64,000 bases of DNA from Hymenobacter sp. YIM 151858-1 (GCF_025979705.1 NZ_CP110136.1:496001-560000); one strand, 5' to 3'; positions 1 to 9,323 are shown, numbered from the stretch's first letter. Notes: a model not told the origin generated them from the letters alone. Program-made: numbers and translations.

Positions 1-555
1 ACCAGGTTGGCGGCACCGGTTGTACTGCTCCACCAAATCGGTAATAAATTTGGGGGTATACCGGTGGCCGATTACCCGCAAATCGGTCAGGTTTGGCTGT
101 GCGCAGCCTGATAAGAAACGCACAAACAGCAGGTTCCAATTACGAGACGTGAGCTCATACAGGGTATCCTGCGCCGGCGGAGCCAGCCAAAGCGTGGCGC
201 TATCAAACGAGGTCCTGTAAATGCTGGCGTGCCCCACCAGCACGGGTTGCGCAAACCGTAGCGAGTCTTGGCCGGTGCGCAAACGAGCAGGGCGGCTCAC
301 GAATGTTGTATGTTCGCCTACGCCATAAGCTTTGGCCAGCGAAGGAGTAAAATACTGCGGCTGAGCCTCTGGCCGCACCCAATACGCTATGCGCTGGTGG
401 CTGATTTCAGCAACCAGGCCCCGCAGGGTGTCGCCATTGGCCTTTACGATGTAGCCGGGCAGCCCCTGGGCATCCGCACTTGAGCGTGCGAGTAGCCAGA
501 ACGTGGCAAGCATCAGCAACCATAAAAACAAAGCATTGCCTTGGCGGGCATCCAT
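1..555 (-). CDS. Secreted hypothetical protein, 3' end missing
   Basis: An open frame on the minus strand starts at ATG 555 and runs off the left window edge without a stop (185 codons seen). The N-terminus has a hydrophobic stretch (LFLWLLMLATFWLL) ending near an Ala-Asp-Ala-Gln site, which is a credible signal peptide. The mature part begins GYIVKANGDTLRGLV, a pattern I associate with unassigned secreted proteins of Cytophagales. No catalytic motif is visible. The start was chosen because it immediately precedes the signal peptide. Function unknown; export is inferred from the signal sequence only. Confidence 0.6.
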   Translation of the reverse strand, partial: MDARQGNALFLWLLMLATFWLLARSSADAQGLPGYIVKANGDTLRGLVAEISHQRIAYWVRPEAQPQYFTPSLAKAYGVGEHTTFVSRPARLRTGQDSLRFAQPVLVGHASIYRTSFDSATLWLAPPAQDTLYELTSRNWNLLFVRFLSGCAQPNLTDLRVIGHRYTPKFITDLVEQYNRCRQPG

Positions 556-699
556 AGAGGAGTAAGGTTTGATCATAGATTAACTAGTGTATTGCTGCAG
601 TCAAAAGCCAATGTTGCACGTTGCTCAATCACGATGAATAGCAAAGCGTAAGGTGTTTTCTGCTTCGGCCCGTGAAGGTACCTAGCAAGTATTAGTAAT

Positions 700-732
700 G
701 AAAAAGCCCAACCGTTACGGTAAGGCTTTTTC
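700..732. terminator. Bidirectional terminator hairpin
   Basis: Arms GAAAAAGCC and GGCTTTTTC flank an inner ACCG/CGGT stem. The A-rich left arm and T-rich right arm would serve either strand. It lies just beyond the stop of the phospho-sugar mutase gene, so it most likely ends that minus-strand transcript. Confidence 0.75.
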
Positions 733-755
733 TTATTTAGGCAAGTCGGCTGGGG

Positions 756-2504
756 TTACTGCAGCTGCATCTCCCGAATAATCTGCTGAATGCGGCCATC
801 CAGCTGCTGCTGGGCTTGCTCGAAATCGGCGCCGTTGCCGAAGGGCTGCTTCAGGCTGAAGTAGAACTTGATTTTGGGCTCGGTGCCCGAGGGGCGGGCC
901 GATACCTTGGAGCCGTCTTCGGTGAGGAACTGCAGCACGTTGCTGCGCTCCAACTCCAGGGGGCGCTCCTGGCCGGTGCGCAGGTCGCGGGCCACTTGCT
1001 GCTGGTAGTCGAGGAGCTGCACCACGGGCGAGCCACCTAGGGAAGCGGGCGGGTTCTGGCGGAGCTGGGCCATCATTTCCTGAATTTCCTCGGCGCCGCG
1101 CTGGCCTTTTTTGGTCAGCGAAATCAAGTCTTCTTTGTAGAGGCCGTAGGTGCGGTACATCTGCACCATTTCCTCGTACAGCGTGCGGCCCTGGTCTTTG
1201 GCCACGGCGGCCATTTCGGCAATTAGGCAGCAGGCCGAAACGGCGTCTTTGTCGCGCACGAACGAGCCGATCATGAAGCCGTAGCTTTCCTCGCCGCCGC
1301 CAATGTAGTAGTGGCCTTCGTTGCGGGCCTCCAGGTCGCGGATGATGCCGGCAATGTACTTGAAGCCGGTAAGGGTTTGGTAAGAGCGGATGCCGTAGTG
1401 CCGGGCCACGTCGCCGAGCACGTCGCTCGTCACGATGGTGTACACGATGTAATCCTTCTCCTTATCGAGCTGGCCGGCTTGCTGGCGGGCCGATACAAGG
1501 TAGTGCGTGAGCAGCGCGGCGGTTTGGTTGCCGTTCACGAGCACCCACTCGCCATGGGTGTTCTTCACGCCAATGCCTACGCGGTCGGCGTCGGGGTCGG
1601 TGGCAATTACAATGTCGGCATCGAGCTGCTTGGCCTGGTCGAGGGCCATCTGCATGGCTACTTTCTCCTCGGGGTTCGGCGACTTCACCGTCGGGAAGTT
1701 GCCATCGGGCGTGGCCTGTTCCTGCACGATGTGGATGTTGTCGAAGCCGAAGCGCTGCAAGGCCTTGGGCACCATGGTAATGCCCGTGCCGTGCAGCGGC
1801 GTGTACACGATTTTGAGGTCGTGCTGGCGCTTAATGGCATCGGGGTTGATGCTCAGCTTGGCAACTTCGCCTAGGTAAGCATTGTCAAGGTCTTCGCCGA
1901 TGATGTGGATGCGCGACGGATCGGCCTGGAACTTCACCGCATCGACCGATTGAATGGCGTTTACCTCGCGGATGATGTTTTTGTCGTGCGGCGCTACTAC
2001 CTGGGCGCCGTCCTGCCAGTACACCTTGTAGCCGTTGTACTCCTTGGGGTTGTGCGAGGCCGTAACCACGCAGCCGCTGTGGCAGCCTAGGTGCCGAATG
2101 GCAAACGACAGCTCGGGGGTGGGGCGCAGCGCTTCGAACAGGTACACCGTGATGCCGTTGGCCGAGAAAATGCCGGCTGCGGTTTCGGCGAAGGTGCGCG
2201 AGTTCAGGCGCGAGTCGTGGGCAATAGCTACTTTGATTTCCTCGCCGGGGAACTGCTGCAACAGGTAGTTGCACAGGCCCTGCGTAGCCATGCCCAGGGT
2301 GTAGCGGTTCATGCGGTTCGAGCCCACGCCCATAATGCCGCGCAAGCCGCCGGTGCCGAATTCCAGGTCGCGGTAAAAGGCGTCGTTTAGGGCTTCTTCG
2401 TCGCCGCTTTCTTGCAGGCGGCGGATTTCGGCCTTGGTTTCGTCGTCGTAGTTGCCGCTAAGCCAGGTGCTGATTTTTTGCTGGATGTCGGAAGAAAGAG
2501 GCAT
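756..2504 (-). CDS. Phospho-sugar mutase (phosphoglucomutase/phosphomannomutase)
   Basis: A 582-residue alpha-D-phosphohexomutase that interconverts hexose 1- and 6-phosphates in the cytoplasm, feeding glycogen, nucleotide-sugar and envelope glycan synthesis. All four family signatures are visible: catalytic phosphoserine loop TASHNP (Ser150), metal site DPDADR (303-308), sugar-binding GGEES (403-407), and phosphate-binding RPSGTEPK (537-544). The length fits the long bacterial phospho-sugar mutase subfamily. The frame stays open 58 codons upstream, but I chose ATG 2504 (MPLSSDIQQK) because homologues begin there and the extension looks non-coding. Substrate preference (glucose or mannose) cannot be read from sequence. 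Monocistronic, with a hairpin after the stop. Confidence 0.93.
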   Translation of the reverse strand: MPLSSDIQQKISTWLSGNYDDETKAEIRRLQESGDEEALNDAFYRDLEFGTGGLRGIMGVGSNRMNRYTLGMATQGLCNYLLQQFPGEEIKVAIAHDSRLNSRTFAETAAGIFSANGITVYLFEALRPTPELSFAIRHLGCHSGCVVTASHNPKEYNGYKVYWQDGAQVVAPHDKNIIREVNAIQSVDAVKFQADPSRIHIIGEDLDNAYLGEVAKLSINPDAIKRQHDLKIVYTPLHGTGITMVPKALQRFGFDNIHIVQEQATPDGNFPTVKSPNPEEKVAMQMALDQAKQLDADIVIATDPDADRVGIGVKNTHGEWVLVNGNQTAALLTHYLVSARQQAGQLDKEKDYIVYTIVTSDVLGDVARHYGIRSYQTLTGFKYIAGIIRDLEARNEGHYYIGGGEESYGFMIGSFVRDKDAVSACCLIAEMAAVAKDQGRTLYEEMVQMYRTYGLYKEDLISLTKKGQRGAEEIQEMMAQLRQNPPASLGGSPVVQLLDYQQQVARDLRTGQERPLELERSNVLQFLTEDGSKVSARPSGTEPKIKFYFSLKQPFGNGADFEQAQQQLDGRIQQIIREMQLQ

Positions 2505-2708
2505 AGAATGCGAAAGTTCGGGTGGCGTTTGTACGTCAAAGAAAACGGAAGTTTGGATACAGAGCAGCCGGGGCAAGGTAAAGCTCACATTATCATGCGA
2601 TTGAACTGCAGCTGGTTTTTCGCGGACTTGCCGGTACAAAAGCCAGTGCTTTGTGGCAAGCTGGCTTGGTTGCTCCACCGCTGTTCCGTCCTCATTTCCT
2701 TACCCGCT

Positions 2709-2885
2709 ATGAAAACCGCTCACCGCCTCGTCAGCCTGCTCCTGTTTATGCTGCTGGCCTTGCTTGTAGCCCTGCCCTTTGCCGTTGCATTTGCGCAGGC
2801 CCCCGCCAAGGCTGGCAAGCCAGTTGCCCACGCTTCGGCCGCGCAGCTGTGGGCCCGCACCACCGGCCTGCACGGCAATCGGTAG
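2709..2885 (+). CDS. Small secreted peptide, 58 aa
   Basis: ATG 2709 opens a 58-codon frame, diverging from the phospho-sugar mutase gene. Residues about 6-29 are strongly hydrophobic and end VAFAQA, a plausible signal-peptidase site, leaving a mature peptide of roughly 28 residues (KAGKPVAHASAAQLWARTTG). The signal-like N-terminus and the strong hairpin 30 bp after the stop argue that it is a real gene. The family is not recognised, and a leader-like or spurious ORF cannot be excluded. Confidence 0.45.
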   Translation: MKTAHRLVSLLLFMLLALLVALPFAVAFAQAPAKAGKPVAHASAAQLWARTTGLHGNR

Positions 2886-2916
2886 AGCCCCTAGGTGGGC
2901 CTGGGGCCAGCAACAC

Positions 2917-2951
2917 CGAGGGCGCCGGAGCAGGTTGCTCCGGCGCCCTCG
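2917..2951. terminator. 16-bp perfect stem-loop between convergent genes
   Basis: CGAGGGCGCCGGAGCA is followed by a 3-nt loop and its exact complement. There is no T tract. It lies between the convergent small secreted peptide and the LamG gene and probably terminates or insulates both. Confidence 0.6.
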
Positions 2952-2975
2952 GGGCATAAGCAAGGGTAGCGCAAC

Positions 2976-3959
2976 CTAGGGCTGCACCAACATGGTGCGC
3001 GAAACGGTTTGCCCTTCGGTGGTGAGCTGGTAGCGGTACATGCCGCTGCGCAACGAGCCCCGGAACGGCACCGTGTGCGTGCCGGCAGCCCGCTTCTCGT
3101 CGAGGAGGGTGGCCACTACGCGCCCGGTTACGTCGAGCACCGTCAGGCGTACGGGGGCGGCGTGCTGCAGCGTAAAGGTAATGTTGGTTTCGTGGCGGAA
3201 GGGGTTGGGGTAGCTGGGTTGCAGCATGGCCTCGGCCAACTCGGCGTTTTTGCGCGAGCTGGTAATCACCGACGTAACGGCTACTGGGTCGCTGTCGTCG
3301 GCGGTGGCGCTGGTACCTAGGGTGCCGGCCGGGCCGCCCGGCACTTGGTTGGCCACGGTTTGGCCCGTCACGTTTTCAAACTTGTAATACGCCAGCAACG
3401 AGGCCGGCGGGTTGGCCACGCCGCTTTGCATGTCGGTCATGATTTGGCCGCTGCGGTCGTCCTTCCACACCATCACCTCGTCGATATAGCCCTGCCAGCC
3501 CGTATCGCCGGAGTTGTGGCCGATGCCCAGGTTGTTGACGGTGGGCAGCGTCCAGGGGGCTTTGGTGGAGGTGGCTACCTGGGTGCCGTTCACGAACAGG
3601 GCGCCGTTGGTGCCGTCCCAGGTGTAGGCCACGTGCGTCCAGGCGCGCATCGGCACGCGCCCACCCGAAGCCACGTTGTATAACTCGAGCTGGCCCTGGC
3701 TGTTCACGCCAAACCAGGGCGTGTCGTCGCCGAACTCCATAATCGTGTAGCGGCCGGTGCCGCTCGTGTACGAAGTGCCGTTGAAGTAAACCCACGCTTC
3801 CATGGTTACCGCGCCGTTGGGCGCTTGCAAAGGCACCGTTACTTTCGAGGATTTGCTGCTGGTGAAGCTCAGGCAATGGCCGCCTTGCTGAGCGTGTGCG
3901 CCGAAGCTGAGGCCGCTACCCAGTGCGAGGGTAAAGGCAGTGCGAAGAAGTGTTTTCAT
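2976..3959 (-). CDS. LamG-domain secreted protein with T9SS sorting tail
   Basis: A 327-residue exported protein. Residues 1-23 form a signal peptide (MKTLLRTAFTLALGSG then AHA). Residues about 30-215 match a LamG/concanavalin-like jelly-roll domain (GNCLSF-like start HCLSFTSSKSSKV, EAWVYF, WTHVAYTWDG, YIDEVMVWKD, LLAYYKFEN), which usually binds glycans or other proteins. The last ~80 residues are a type-A T9SS C-terminal domain (YPNPF, DVTGRVV, GMYRYQL, final MLVQP), so the protein should be moved across the outer membrane and attached to or released from the surface. I used the internal ATG at 3959; the frame is open 14 codons further. Ligand unknown. Confidence 0.85.
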   Translation of the reverse strand: MKTLLRTAFTLALGSGLSFGAHAQQGGHCLSFTSSKSSKVTVPLQAPNGAVTMEAWVYFNGTSYTSGTGRYTIMEFGDDTPWFGVNSQGQLELYNVASGGRVPMRAWTHVAYTWDGTNGALFVNGTQVATSTKAPWTLPTVNNLGIGHNSGDTGWQGYIDEVMVWKDDRSGQIMTDMQSGVANPPASLLAYYKFENVTGQTVANQVPGGPAGTLGTSATADDSDPVAVTSVITSSRKNAELAEAMLQPSYPNPFRHETNITFTLQHAAPVRLTVLDVTGRVVATLLDEKRAAGTHTVPFRGSLRSGMYRYQLTTEGQTVSRTMLVQP

Positions 3960-4362
3960 AGGGGTGGAGAGCTGTATTAAGAAATGGTTAATCTTACTCA
4001 ACTCCTCAGTATAAAGTTTAACTCCACCTTATGATAATCTAAAGCTGGGTTGCACAATAACCGGTTGGCAGCACCAAAACCACCCACTATTTTCTCAGAA
4101 GTACTATTCGGCTTGAAAAAAGATAAGCGCTAAAACGCCACAGGCTTAAGCCTGCGCTGGCTGCGCCACTGGGGCCGGTGGACCCAACCTGGCACAAGTA
4201 CACACCGGCCTACCAGCCGGGGGCCGCGGCTACTCGAAAACGGGCCGCATTCGCCGCCGGACTGAGGGCAGGCAGGTTACAACCGCTAAAAAGCACCGCC
4301 CTAGCGGCTCAGGCGGCTGCTCGTCAACAGAATACGGGTGCGGTGGGGTACCTGCCGGGCAC
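3960..4362. other. Gene-free stretch upstream of LamG gene and downstream of hppD
   Basis: The first ~180 bases (3960-4140) are AT-richer than the surroundings and probably hold the minus-strand promoter of the LamG gene. The rest is GC-rich. A 74-codon plus-strand frame here runs through the hppD terminator and has no recognisable features, so I do not call it. Confidence 0.4.
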
Positions 4363-4395
4363 AAAAAAGCCCCGGCCACCTAGGTGGCCGGGGCT
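4363..4395 (-). terminator. Rho-independent terminator of hppD with CCTAGG at its apex
   Basis: On the minus strand a perfect 28-nt palindrome centred on CCTAGG (AGCCCCGGCCAC with its complement) is followed by six T. It sits 28 bp after the hppD stop codon. Confidence 0.85.
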
Positions 4396-4422
4396 CCGAT
4401 GAGCACCCGGAGGGCTGCCGCC

Positions 4423-5556
4423 TTACAGGTTGCCGCGCAGGGCCTGCTCGCGCTCAATGGCCTCGAACAAAGCCTTGAAGTTGCCTTTGCCGAACGACTT
4501 AGCGCCTTTGCGCTGAATGATTTCGTAGAACACGGTGGGGCGGTCTTCCACCGGTTTCGTAAAGATCTGGAGCAGGTAGCCTTCGTCGTCGCGGTCCACA
4601 AGCAGGTTCAGCTCTTTAATCGACTGCAGGTCTTCGTCGATTTGGCCTACGCGCTGCAGCAGGTCGTCGTAGTACGTATCGGGCACCGACAGGAACTCCA
4701 CGCCGCGGCGGCGCAGCTCGGTTACGGTCGTGCGGATGTCGTGCGTAATCAGGGCCATGTGCTGCACGCCGGCATCGTGGTAAAAATCGAGGTACTCCTC
4801 GATCTGCGACTTTTTCTTGCCTTCGGCCGGCTCGTTGATGGGGAATTTCACGAAGCCGTTGCCGTTCGACACCACCTTCGACATCAGGGCCGAGTATTCC
4901 GTTGAGATGTCGTCGTCGTCGAAGGTGATGAGCAGTTTAAAGCCCATCACGTCTTCGTAAAACTTCACCCACTGGTTCATCTGGCCCCAGCCCACGTTGC
5001 CCACGCAGTGGTCCACGTACTGCAGGCCCACCGGGTTGCCCTGCGGAACGTTGCTTTTGCGCGCTACAAAGCCCGGCAGAAACACGCCGTTGTACTTGGA
5101 GCGCTCCACAAAAGTGTGAATGGTTTCGCCGTAGGTGTAAATGCCTGCCAGCGTCACCTCGCCGTTGGCGTCGGAAATGGTGTAAGGCTCGAAAGCCGGC
5201 TTGGCGCCGCGCTTGGTGGTTTCCTCGAAGGATTTGCGGGCATCATCCACCCACAGGGCCATTACCTTCACACCGTCGCCGTGCTTGGCTACGTGGCGCG
5301 TAATATCGGAGTCGGGCAGCAGCGAGGTGGTAAGCACCAGCCGGATTTTGTTTTGCTGCAGCACGTACGAAGCCCGGTCGCGCACACCCGTTTCGGGCCC
5401 GGCGTAGGCTACCAGCTCAAACCCGAACGCCGCCTGGTAGAAGTAGGCCGACTGCTTGGCGTTGCCAACGTAAAACTCAATGTAATCGGTGCCGTTTAGA
5501 GGTAAGAAATCAGCGGTAGCGGGAGTGGCCGCGGCGGCCGGAGTCATCGTTTCCAT
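4423..5556 (-). CDS. hppD: 4-hydroxyphenylpyruvate dioxygenase
   Basis: A 377-residue non-haem Fe(II) enzyme converting 4-hydroxyphenylpyruvate to homogentisate in tyrosine breakdown. Two vicinal-oxygen-chelate halves are seen. The N-terminal half (DYIEFYVGNAKQSAYFY) lacks metal ligands; the C-terminal half carries the His-His-Glu triad at H183 (YVDHCVGNV), H266 (GVQHMALIT) and E345 (VFYEIIQRKG). The terminal SFGKGNFKALFEAIE helix closing the active site is intact. The length is typical (360-400). ATG 5556 gives the usual short, variable N-terminus. No homogentisate dioxygenase lies nearby, so the rest of the pathway is elsewhere. It appears monocistronic, with a strong terminator. Confidence 0.96.
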   Translation of the reverse strand: METMTPAAAATPATADFLPLNGTDYIEFYVGNAKQSAYFYQAAFGFELVAYAGPETGVRDRASYVLQQNKIRLVLTTSLLPDSDITRHVAKHGDGVKVMALWVDDARKSFEETTKRGAKPAFEPYTISDANGEVTLAGIYTYGETIHTFVERSKYNGVFLPGFVARKSNVPQGNPVGLQYVDHCVGNVGWGQMNQWVKFYEDVMGFKLLITFDDDDISTEYSALMSKVVSNGNGFVKFPINEPAEGKKKSQIEEYLDFYHDAGVQHMALITHDIRTTVTELRRRGVEFLSVPDTYYDDLLQRVGQIDEDLQSIKELNLLVDRDDEGYLLQIFTKPVEDRPTVFYEIIQRKGAKSFGKGNFKALFEAIEREQALRGNL

Positions 5557-5712
5557 ACGCAGGAGCGGGGTTCGGGTGGTTTATCGGGTGTCGGGAATAC
5601 TTCCGTAAAAATACTGTTTCGGGGTAATTTGTGCCCGACGCCGCTGTTTTCTTGAATCTTTCACAAATTTGCCAATGCAGCCGCGCGCCCGCGCCGCCGT
5701 CATTTTTCGCCT

Positions 5713-6090
5713 ATGGATACTAACGCCCTGAATAAAGCCCTTGCGGCTCTGCTGAAGAAAAAGCACGAATTGCACCAACTCGCCTACAGCGACGCCCGCT
5801 ACGACGATGTTGAAGAGGAACTGCACGACCTCGAAGACGACTTCAACGAGGAGTACGGCGAGTTCCTGGAAGCCGCCCTGGAGAAAGTACACGGCGAGCT
5901 GGGCTCTGATACCGACGTGCTGCTGCCCACCGCCTACCTGCCCAACGGCCCCGAGCCCACCGCCGAAGACGGCGTCTGGATCGACTCGGAGAAGTACCCC
6001 GGCAAGGTGCGCCTGGTGCTGCTGCCCAGCCCCACGCGCCTGGTGCTCAACACCAGCAAAGGCCAGCAGCACGAGCTCTGGAAAGCTTAG
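5713..6090 (+). CDS. Conserved hypothetical acidic protein, 125 aa
   Basis: Starts at ATG 5713, divergent from hppD across a 156-bp gap. Residues 1-60 are a highly charged helical or coiled-coil stretch (KKKHELHQLAYSDARYDDVE, then EELHDLEDDFNEEYGEF). The second half is a beta-rich segment (VWIDSEKYPGKVRLVLLPSP, RLVLN). There is no signal peptide or membrane segment, so it is probably cytoplasmic. I do not recognise a named family; the soft helix-plus-sheet pattern suggests a protein-binding role, which is speculation. It is followed by a heptad repeat and a terminator. Confidence 0.7.
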   Translation: MDTNALNKALAALLKKKHELHQLAYSDARYDDVEEELHDLEDDFNEEYGEFLEAALEKVHGELGSDTDVLLPTAYLPNGPEPTAEDGVWIDSEKYPGKVRLVLLPSPTRLVLNTSKGQQHELWKA

Positions 6091-6091
6091 G

Positions 6092-6120
6092 TCAATTAAA
6101 AATTGAGAATTAAAAACAAA
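6092..6120 (+). repeat. AT-rich heptad repeat, left element
   Basis: Directly after the preceding stop the sequence reads in 7-bp steps CAATTAA, AAATTGA, GAATTAA, AAACAAA. It is partly complementary to the element at 6221-6256 on the other side of the terminator. Confidence 0.55.
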
Positions 6121-6158
6121 AAACGGGGCTGACGGCGCTGGCTGTCCGCCCCGTTTTT
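6118..6158 (+). terminator. Terminator hairpin
   Basis: AAAAACGGGGC and GCCCCGTTTTT arms enclose an 18-nt loop. It ends the transcript of the 125-aa hypothetical gene. Confidence 0.75.
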
Positions 6159-6220
6159 GCGTTCCGGGTACCGCCTACTGCGTTCGGAGCTGGTTGGCCT
6201 CGGCGCCGCGAACAGCTGGG

Positions 6221-6256
6221 CAATTCATAATTATTAATTCCTAATTCAGAATTAAA
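6221..6256 (+). repeat. AT-rich heptad repeat, right element
   Basis: 7-bp steps CAATTCA, TAATTAT, TAATTCC, TAATTCA, GAATTAA end three bases before the next ATG. The unit (TAATTNN) is nearly the same as at 53243-53278. It may double as an AT-rich promoter or leader for the DUF952 gene. Confidence 0.6.
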
Positions 6257-6259
6257 GAA

Positions 6260-6610
6260 ATGCTTTACCGCGTAGCCGAGCTATCCGATTGGGAGCAGGC
6301 CCAGCAAACGGGTTATTTCGCCAGCGCCGATTTGCAGGCCGAGGGTTTCATCCATACCTCCGAGCTGCACCAGCTCCTCGAAACCGCCAACCGCTACTAC
6401 CTGGGCCGCGCCGATGTGGTGCTGCTCGAGCTCGACGAAGCGACCCTAGGTGCCGCGGGCGTGTTAGTGAAAAGGGAGTGGGCCGAGAGCCGCGGGCAGT
6501 ACTTCGCGCACGTGTTCGGGCCGATTCCGTTGCGGGCCATTGTGCGGGCCATTGATATGCAGCCCGACCCCGAAGGCCGGTTTCGAATGCCTGCTCAGCT
6601 TGAGGGGTGA
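6260..6610 (+). CDS. DUF952 domain protein
   Basis: A 116-residue cytoplasmic protein matching DUF952 along its whole length: LYRVAELSDWEQAQQTGYF, the hallmark EGFIHTS around residues 29-35, VVLLELDE, and a C-terminal GPIPLRAIVRAIDM. Members are often annotated as glutathione S-transferase-related, but the biochemical role is not established. ATG 6260 sits right after the AT-rich heptad element. No operon partner is apparent: the next gene is 270 bp away behind its own leader. Confidence 0.85.
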   Translation: MLYRVAELSDWEQAQQTGYFASADLQAEGFIHTSELHQLLETANRYYLGRADVVLLELDEATLGAAGVLVKREWAESRGQYFAHVFGPIPLRAIVRAIDMQPDPEGRFRMPAQLEG

Positions 6611-6878
6611 TTTCGTGGTAGCCAACTGAGGTACCTAGGGCCGAAGATATGCCAGCTGCCTCCCGACGGTGGCAACTCGGCTATGTTGTAGAAAACGCAG
6701 AGGTAACCCTGTTGAAACCAAGTATTTTAGGTTGTAATTTAACTATTCTGATATTATCCAAGGTTATACAACGATTGGTCGGGGGCAGATAAAAGCTGTG
6801 GCGTAATCTTGCCGCTGTGCAGCTTCGCTTGGCCGGTAGCGTGCCCGGCAGAGCCGCACACTGCTCTACCTCACGACT

Positions 6879-9323
6879 ATGATACACAACTTACTGAAGG
6901 CAAGCGTTATATCTGGCGTTTTGCTTGGGTTGCCAGGCATCGGCTACGGGCAAATCACCGGCGCGCTTTGGCAAAAGGTACCCGCTCCCGATGCGCTTCG
7001 GGCTGCAACCCCGGGCGGCCACTGGTACGCGCTCGATGCAGCCCAACTTCGCTCGCGCTTAGCACAGGCGCCAGCCGAAACAAGGCCGCAGCAGGCCGTA
7101 CCGCTCGAGCTGCCGTACCCCGATGGCACCCTGCACCGCTTTGCCATTACCCAAGTGCCCGTGATGGAGCCGGCGCTTGCTGCCCGTTACCCGCAGATAC
7201 AGGCCTACGCCGGCCGCGGCATTGATGAGCCGGCCACTACGGTGCGGCTGGAGTGGCTGCCCACCGGACTGCACGCGCAGGTTACCACTCCCCAAGGCGT
7301 GCTGGCCATCGGTACCGAAGCCCAGACGCCTGGCCGCTACCAAAGCCGCCAGCAAACCCCTGCTGAGTTCAGCTGCCAAGCCATTGAGCTGCCCGGCAAC
7401 GGTGCCCGCCCCGCGGGCGGTGCGCCCCCAACCGCGCCGGCTCCTTACGGAACGCAGCTGCGTACGCTGCGCCTGGCACTGGCCGCCACCGGCGAATACG
7501 TGCAAAGCCTGGGCGGCGGCAGCGTTGCCGGTGCCCTGGCCAGCATGGTTACGCTCGTCAATAACATCAATGCGGTGTATGAGCGCGACTTATCGATGCG
7601 CTTGCAGCTGGTAGCCGATACGGATAAGCTTATCTACCTCGATGCCAACTCCGACCCCTACGATAACGGCAGTCCATCGGCGCTGATGAACGCCAACGAT
7701 GCGGTGGTGAATAGCGCCCTAGGTGCTGGCACATACGATATCGGGCACGTGCTGGGCTACCGCTCGGGCGGGTATTCGGGCGTGGCGTACGTGGGCGTAG
7801 TGTGCTCCTCTACGCGCCCGGCCGGAGGTTCATCCACGGGCGCGTCGGCCGGGCTGATGGCTACCGTGGTAACGCACGAAATCGGGCATCAGCTGGGCTC
7901 TGGCCATACCTTCAACGGCGACAAAGGCAATTGTGGGAGCGGCAACCGCAGCGCCAGCCTGGCTTACGAGCCCGGCGCTGGCAACACCATCATGTCGTAC
8001 GATTCGCGTTGCGCCCCCGATAACGTAGGCAGCGCCGTGCGGTACTTTCATGCCGGCAGCATCAGCGCCATAATGGGGCGGCTGCGCTGCGGTACCCTCA
8101 CGGCCAACGGCAACAGCGCGCCCAGCGTAAGCGTGCCGCCCAGCGGCTACGTCATTCCAAAGGGCACCCCGTTTACCTTGGAGGGCAGCGGCTCGGACTC
8201 CGACGGTGACGCCCTGGGGTATTCGTGGGAGCAGCTGGACCTAGGCGACCCCAGCGGCCTGGACGGCGCCGCTACCGATGTTTCGGGCCCGCCGCTGTTT
8301 CGCAGCTTTGCACCGCAGCCGAGTCCTGCGCGCACTTTCCCAAGCATGGCGGCCGTGCTTTCGGGCAGCTCGTCGCTAGGCGAAATACTGCCGCTGGTGG
8401 CGCGTACGCTCAACTTCCGCCTCACTGCCCGCGACAACCGGGGCGGGGTAGCAGCCGCCAATACGGCCCTAACCGTAGCCGATGCCGGGCCATTTAGTGT
8501 AACGGCTCCGAACACGGCCCTGACGCTGGCACCGGGTAGCACCTATACCCTCAATTGGAACGTGCTCGGTACCAACCAGGTACCCGTAAACTGCACCAAC
8601 GTGCAGGTACTGTTTTCGGCCGATGGGGGCAATACTTTCCCTACGGTGCTGCTGGCCAGCACGACCAACGATGGCAGCGCCGAAATACAGCTACCTAGGC
8701 TCAACACCACGAAAGGACGCCTGAAAATTCAGGCCGTCAACAACGTCTTTTTCGCCGTCAACAACGCCAACATTACGCTGGCTGGCACGCTACCGGTGGA
8801 GCTAACGGCTTTTCGGGCCGAAGCGCGGGGTGGCGTGGCGCACTTGTCGTGGACTACCGCGCTGGAGCGGAACAACCAAGGTTTTGCGGTAGAAGCTGCC
8901 TTCGACGGCGTCAGCTTTCGGCGGGTAGGGTGGGTGCCGGGGCGGGGCAATAGCACGGTTGCCACCTCGTACCAGTACGCCGACAACGGCCTGAGCGGCT
9001 ACGGCGCTACCACCGTGTACTACCGCTTGCGCCAGATCGACCAAGACGGCACCGAAACCGTTTCGCCAGTCCAAATCGTGGTTCTAACTCCCGCTGCTAC
9101 TCCTGGTTTGCAGCTTTGGCCTAACCCCGTGCATGAGCGCGTAACGGTTTCCGGGCCCGCCCCCGGGCAGCCCCTGTACCTGCTCGATCTTACGGGGCGA
9201 GTAGTGCTGCGTACCACGCTACCCGCTTCCGGAACCTTAGAGCTGCGCTTGCCCGCCGGCTTGCCGCAGGGCGTGTACATGGTGCGGAATGGGGCAGCGT
9301 CGGGGCGACTTATCGTTCAATAA
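6879..9323 (+). CDS. Secreted zinc metalloprotease with T9SS sorting tail
   Basis: An 814-residue exported protein. The signal peptide ends near IGYGQ (residue 25), followed by a propeptide-like region (~30-190). The catalytic domain resembles reprolysin/M12B-type metzincins: HEIGHQLGSGH at 333-343 supplies three zinc histidines (333, 337, 343), and NTIMSYDSR (369-377) gives the Met-turn. Next come Ig-like/PKD-type segments, the LPVELTAF...YYRLRQIDQDG module common before T9SS tails, and a type-A sorting domain (LWPNPVHE, DLTGRVVL, GVYMV, final RLIVQ). Predicted role: an extracellular endopeptidase anchored or released by T9SS. Substrate unknown. Confidence 0.9.
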   Translation: MIHNLLKASVISGVLLGLPGIGYGQITGALWQKVPAPDALRAATPGGHWYALDAAQLRSRLAQAPAETRPQQAVPLELPYPDGTLHRFAITQVPVMEPALAARYPQIQAYAGRGIDEPATTVRLEWLPTGLHAQVTTPQGVLAIGTEAQTPGRYQSRQQTPAEFSCQAIELPGNGARPAGGAPPTAPAPYGTQLRTLRLALAATGEYVQSLGGGSVAGALASMVTLVNNINAVYERDLSMRLQLVADTDKLIYLDANSDPYDNGSPSALMNANDAVVNSALGAGTYDIGHVLGYRSGGYSGVAYVGVVCSSTRPAGGSSTGASAGLMATVVTHEIGHQLGSGHTFNGDKGNCGSGNRSASLAYEPGAGNTIMSYDSRCAPDNVGSAVRYFHAGSISAIMGRLRCGTLTANGNSAPSVSVPPSGYVIPKGTPFTLEGSGSDSDGDALGYSWEQLDLGDPSGLDGAATDVSGPPLFRSFAPQPSPARTFPSMAAVLSGSSSLGEILPLVARTLNFRLTARDNRGGVAAANTALTVADAGPFSVTAPNTALTLAPGSTYTLNWNVLGTNQVPVNCTNVQVLFSADGGNTFPTVLLASTTNDGSAEIQLPRLNTTKGRLKIQAVNNVFFAVNNANITLAGTLPVELTAFRAEARGGVAHLSWTTALERNNQGFAVEAAFDGVSFRRVGWVPGRGNSTVATSYQYADNGLSGYGATTVYYRLRQIDQDGTETVSPVQIVVLTPAATPGLQLWPNPVHERVTVSGPAPGQPLYLLDLTGRVVLRTTLPASGTLELRLPAGLPQGVYMVRNGAASGRLIVQ

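Noticed and set aside
4178-4402. 74-codon plus ORF upstream of hppD terminator
   Set aside because: It reads through the hppD terminator palindrome and has no signal or domain.
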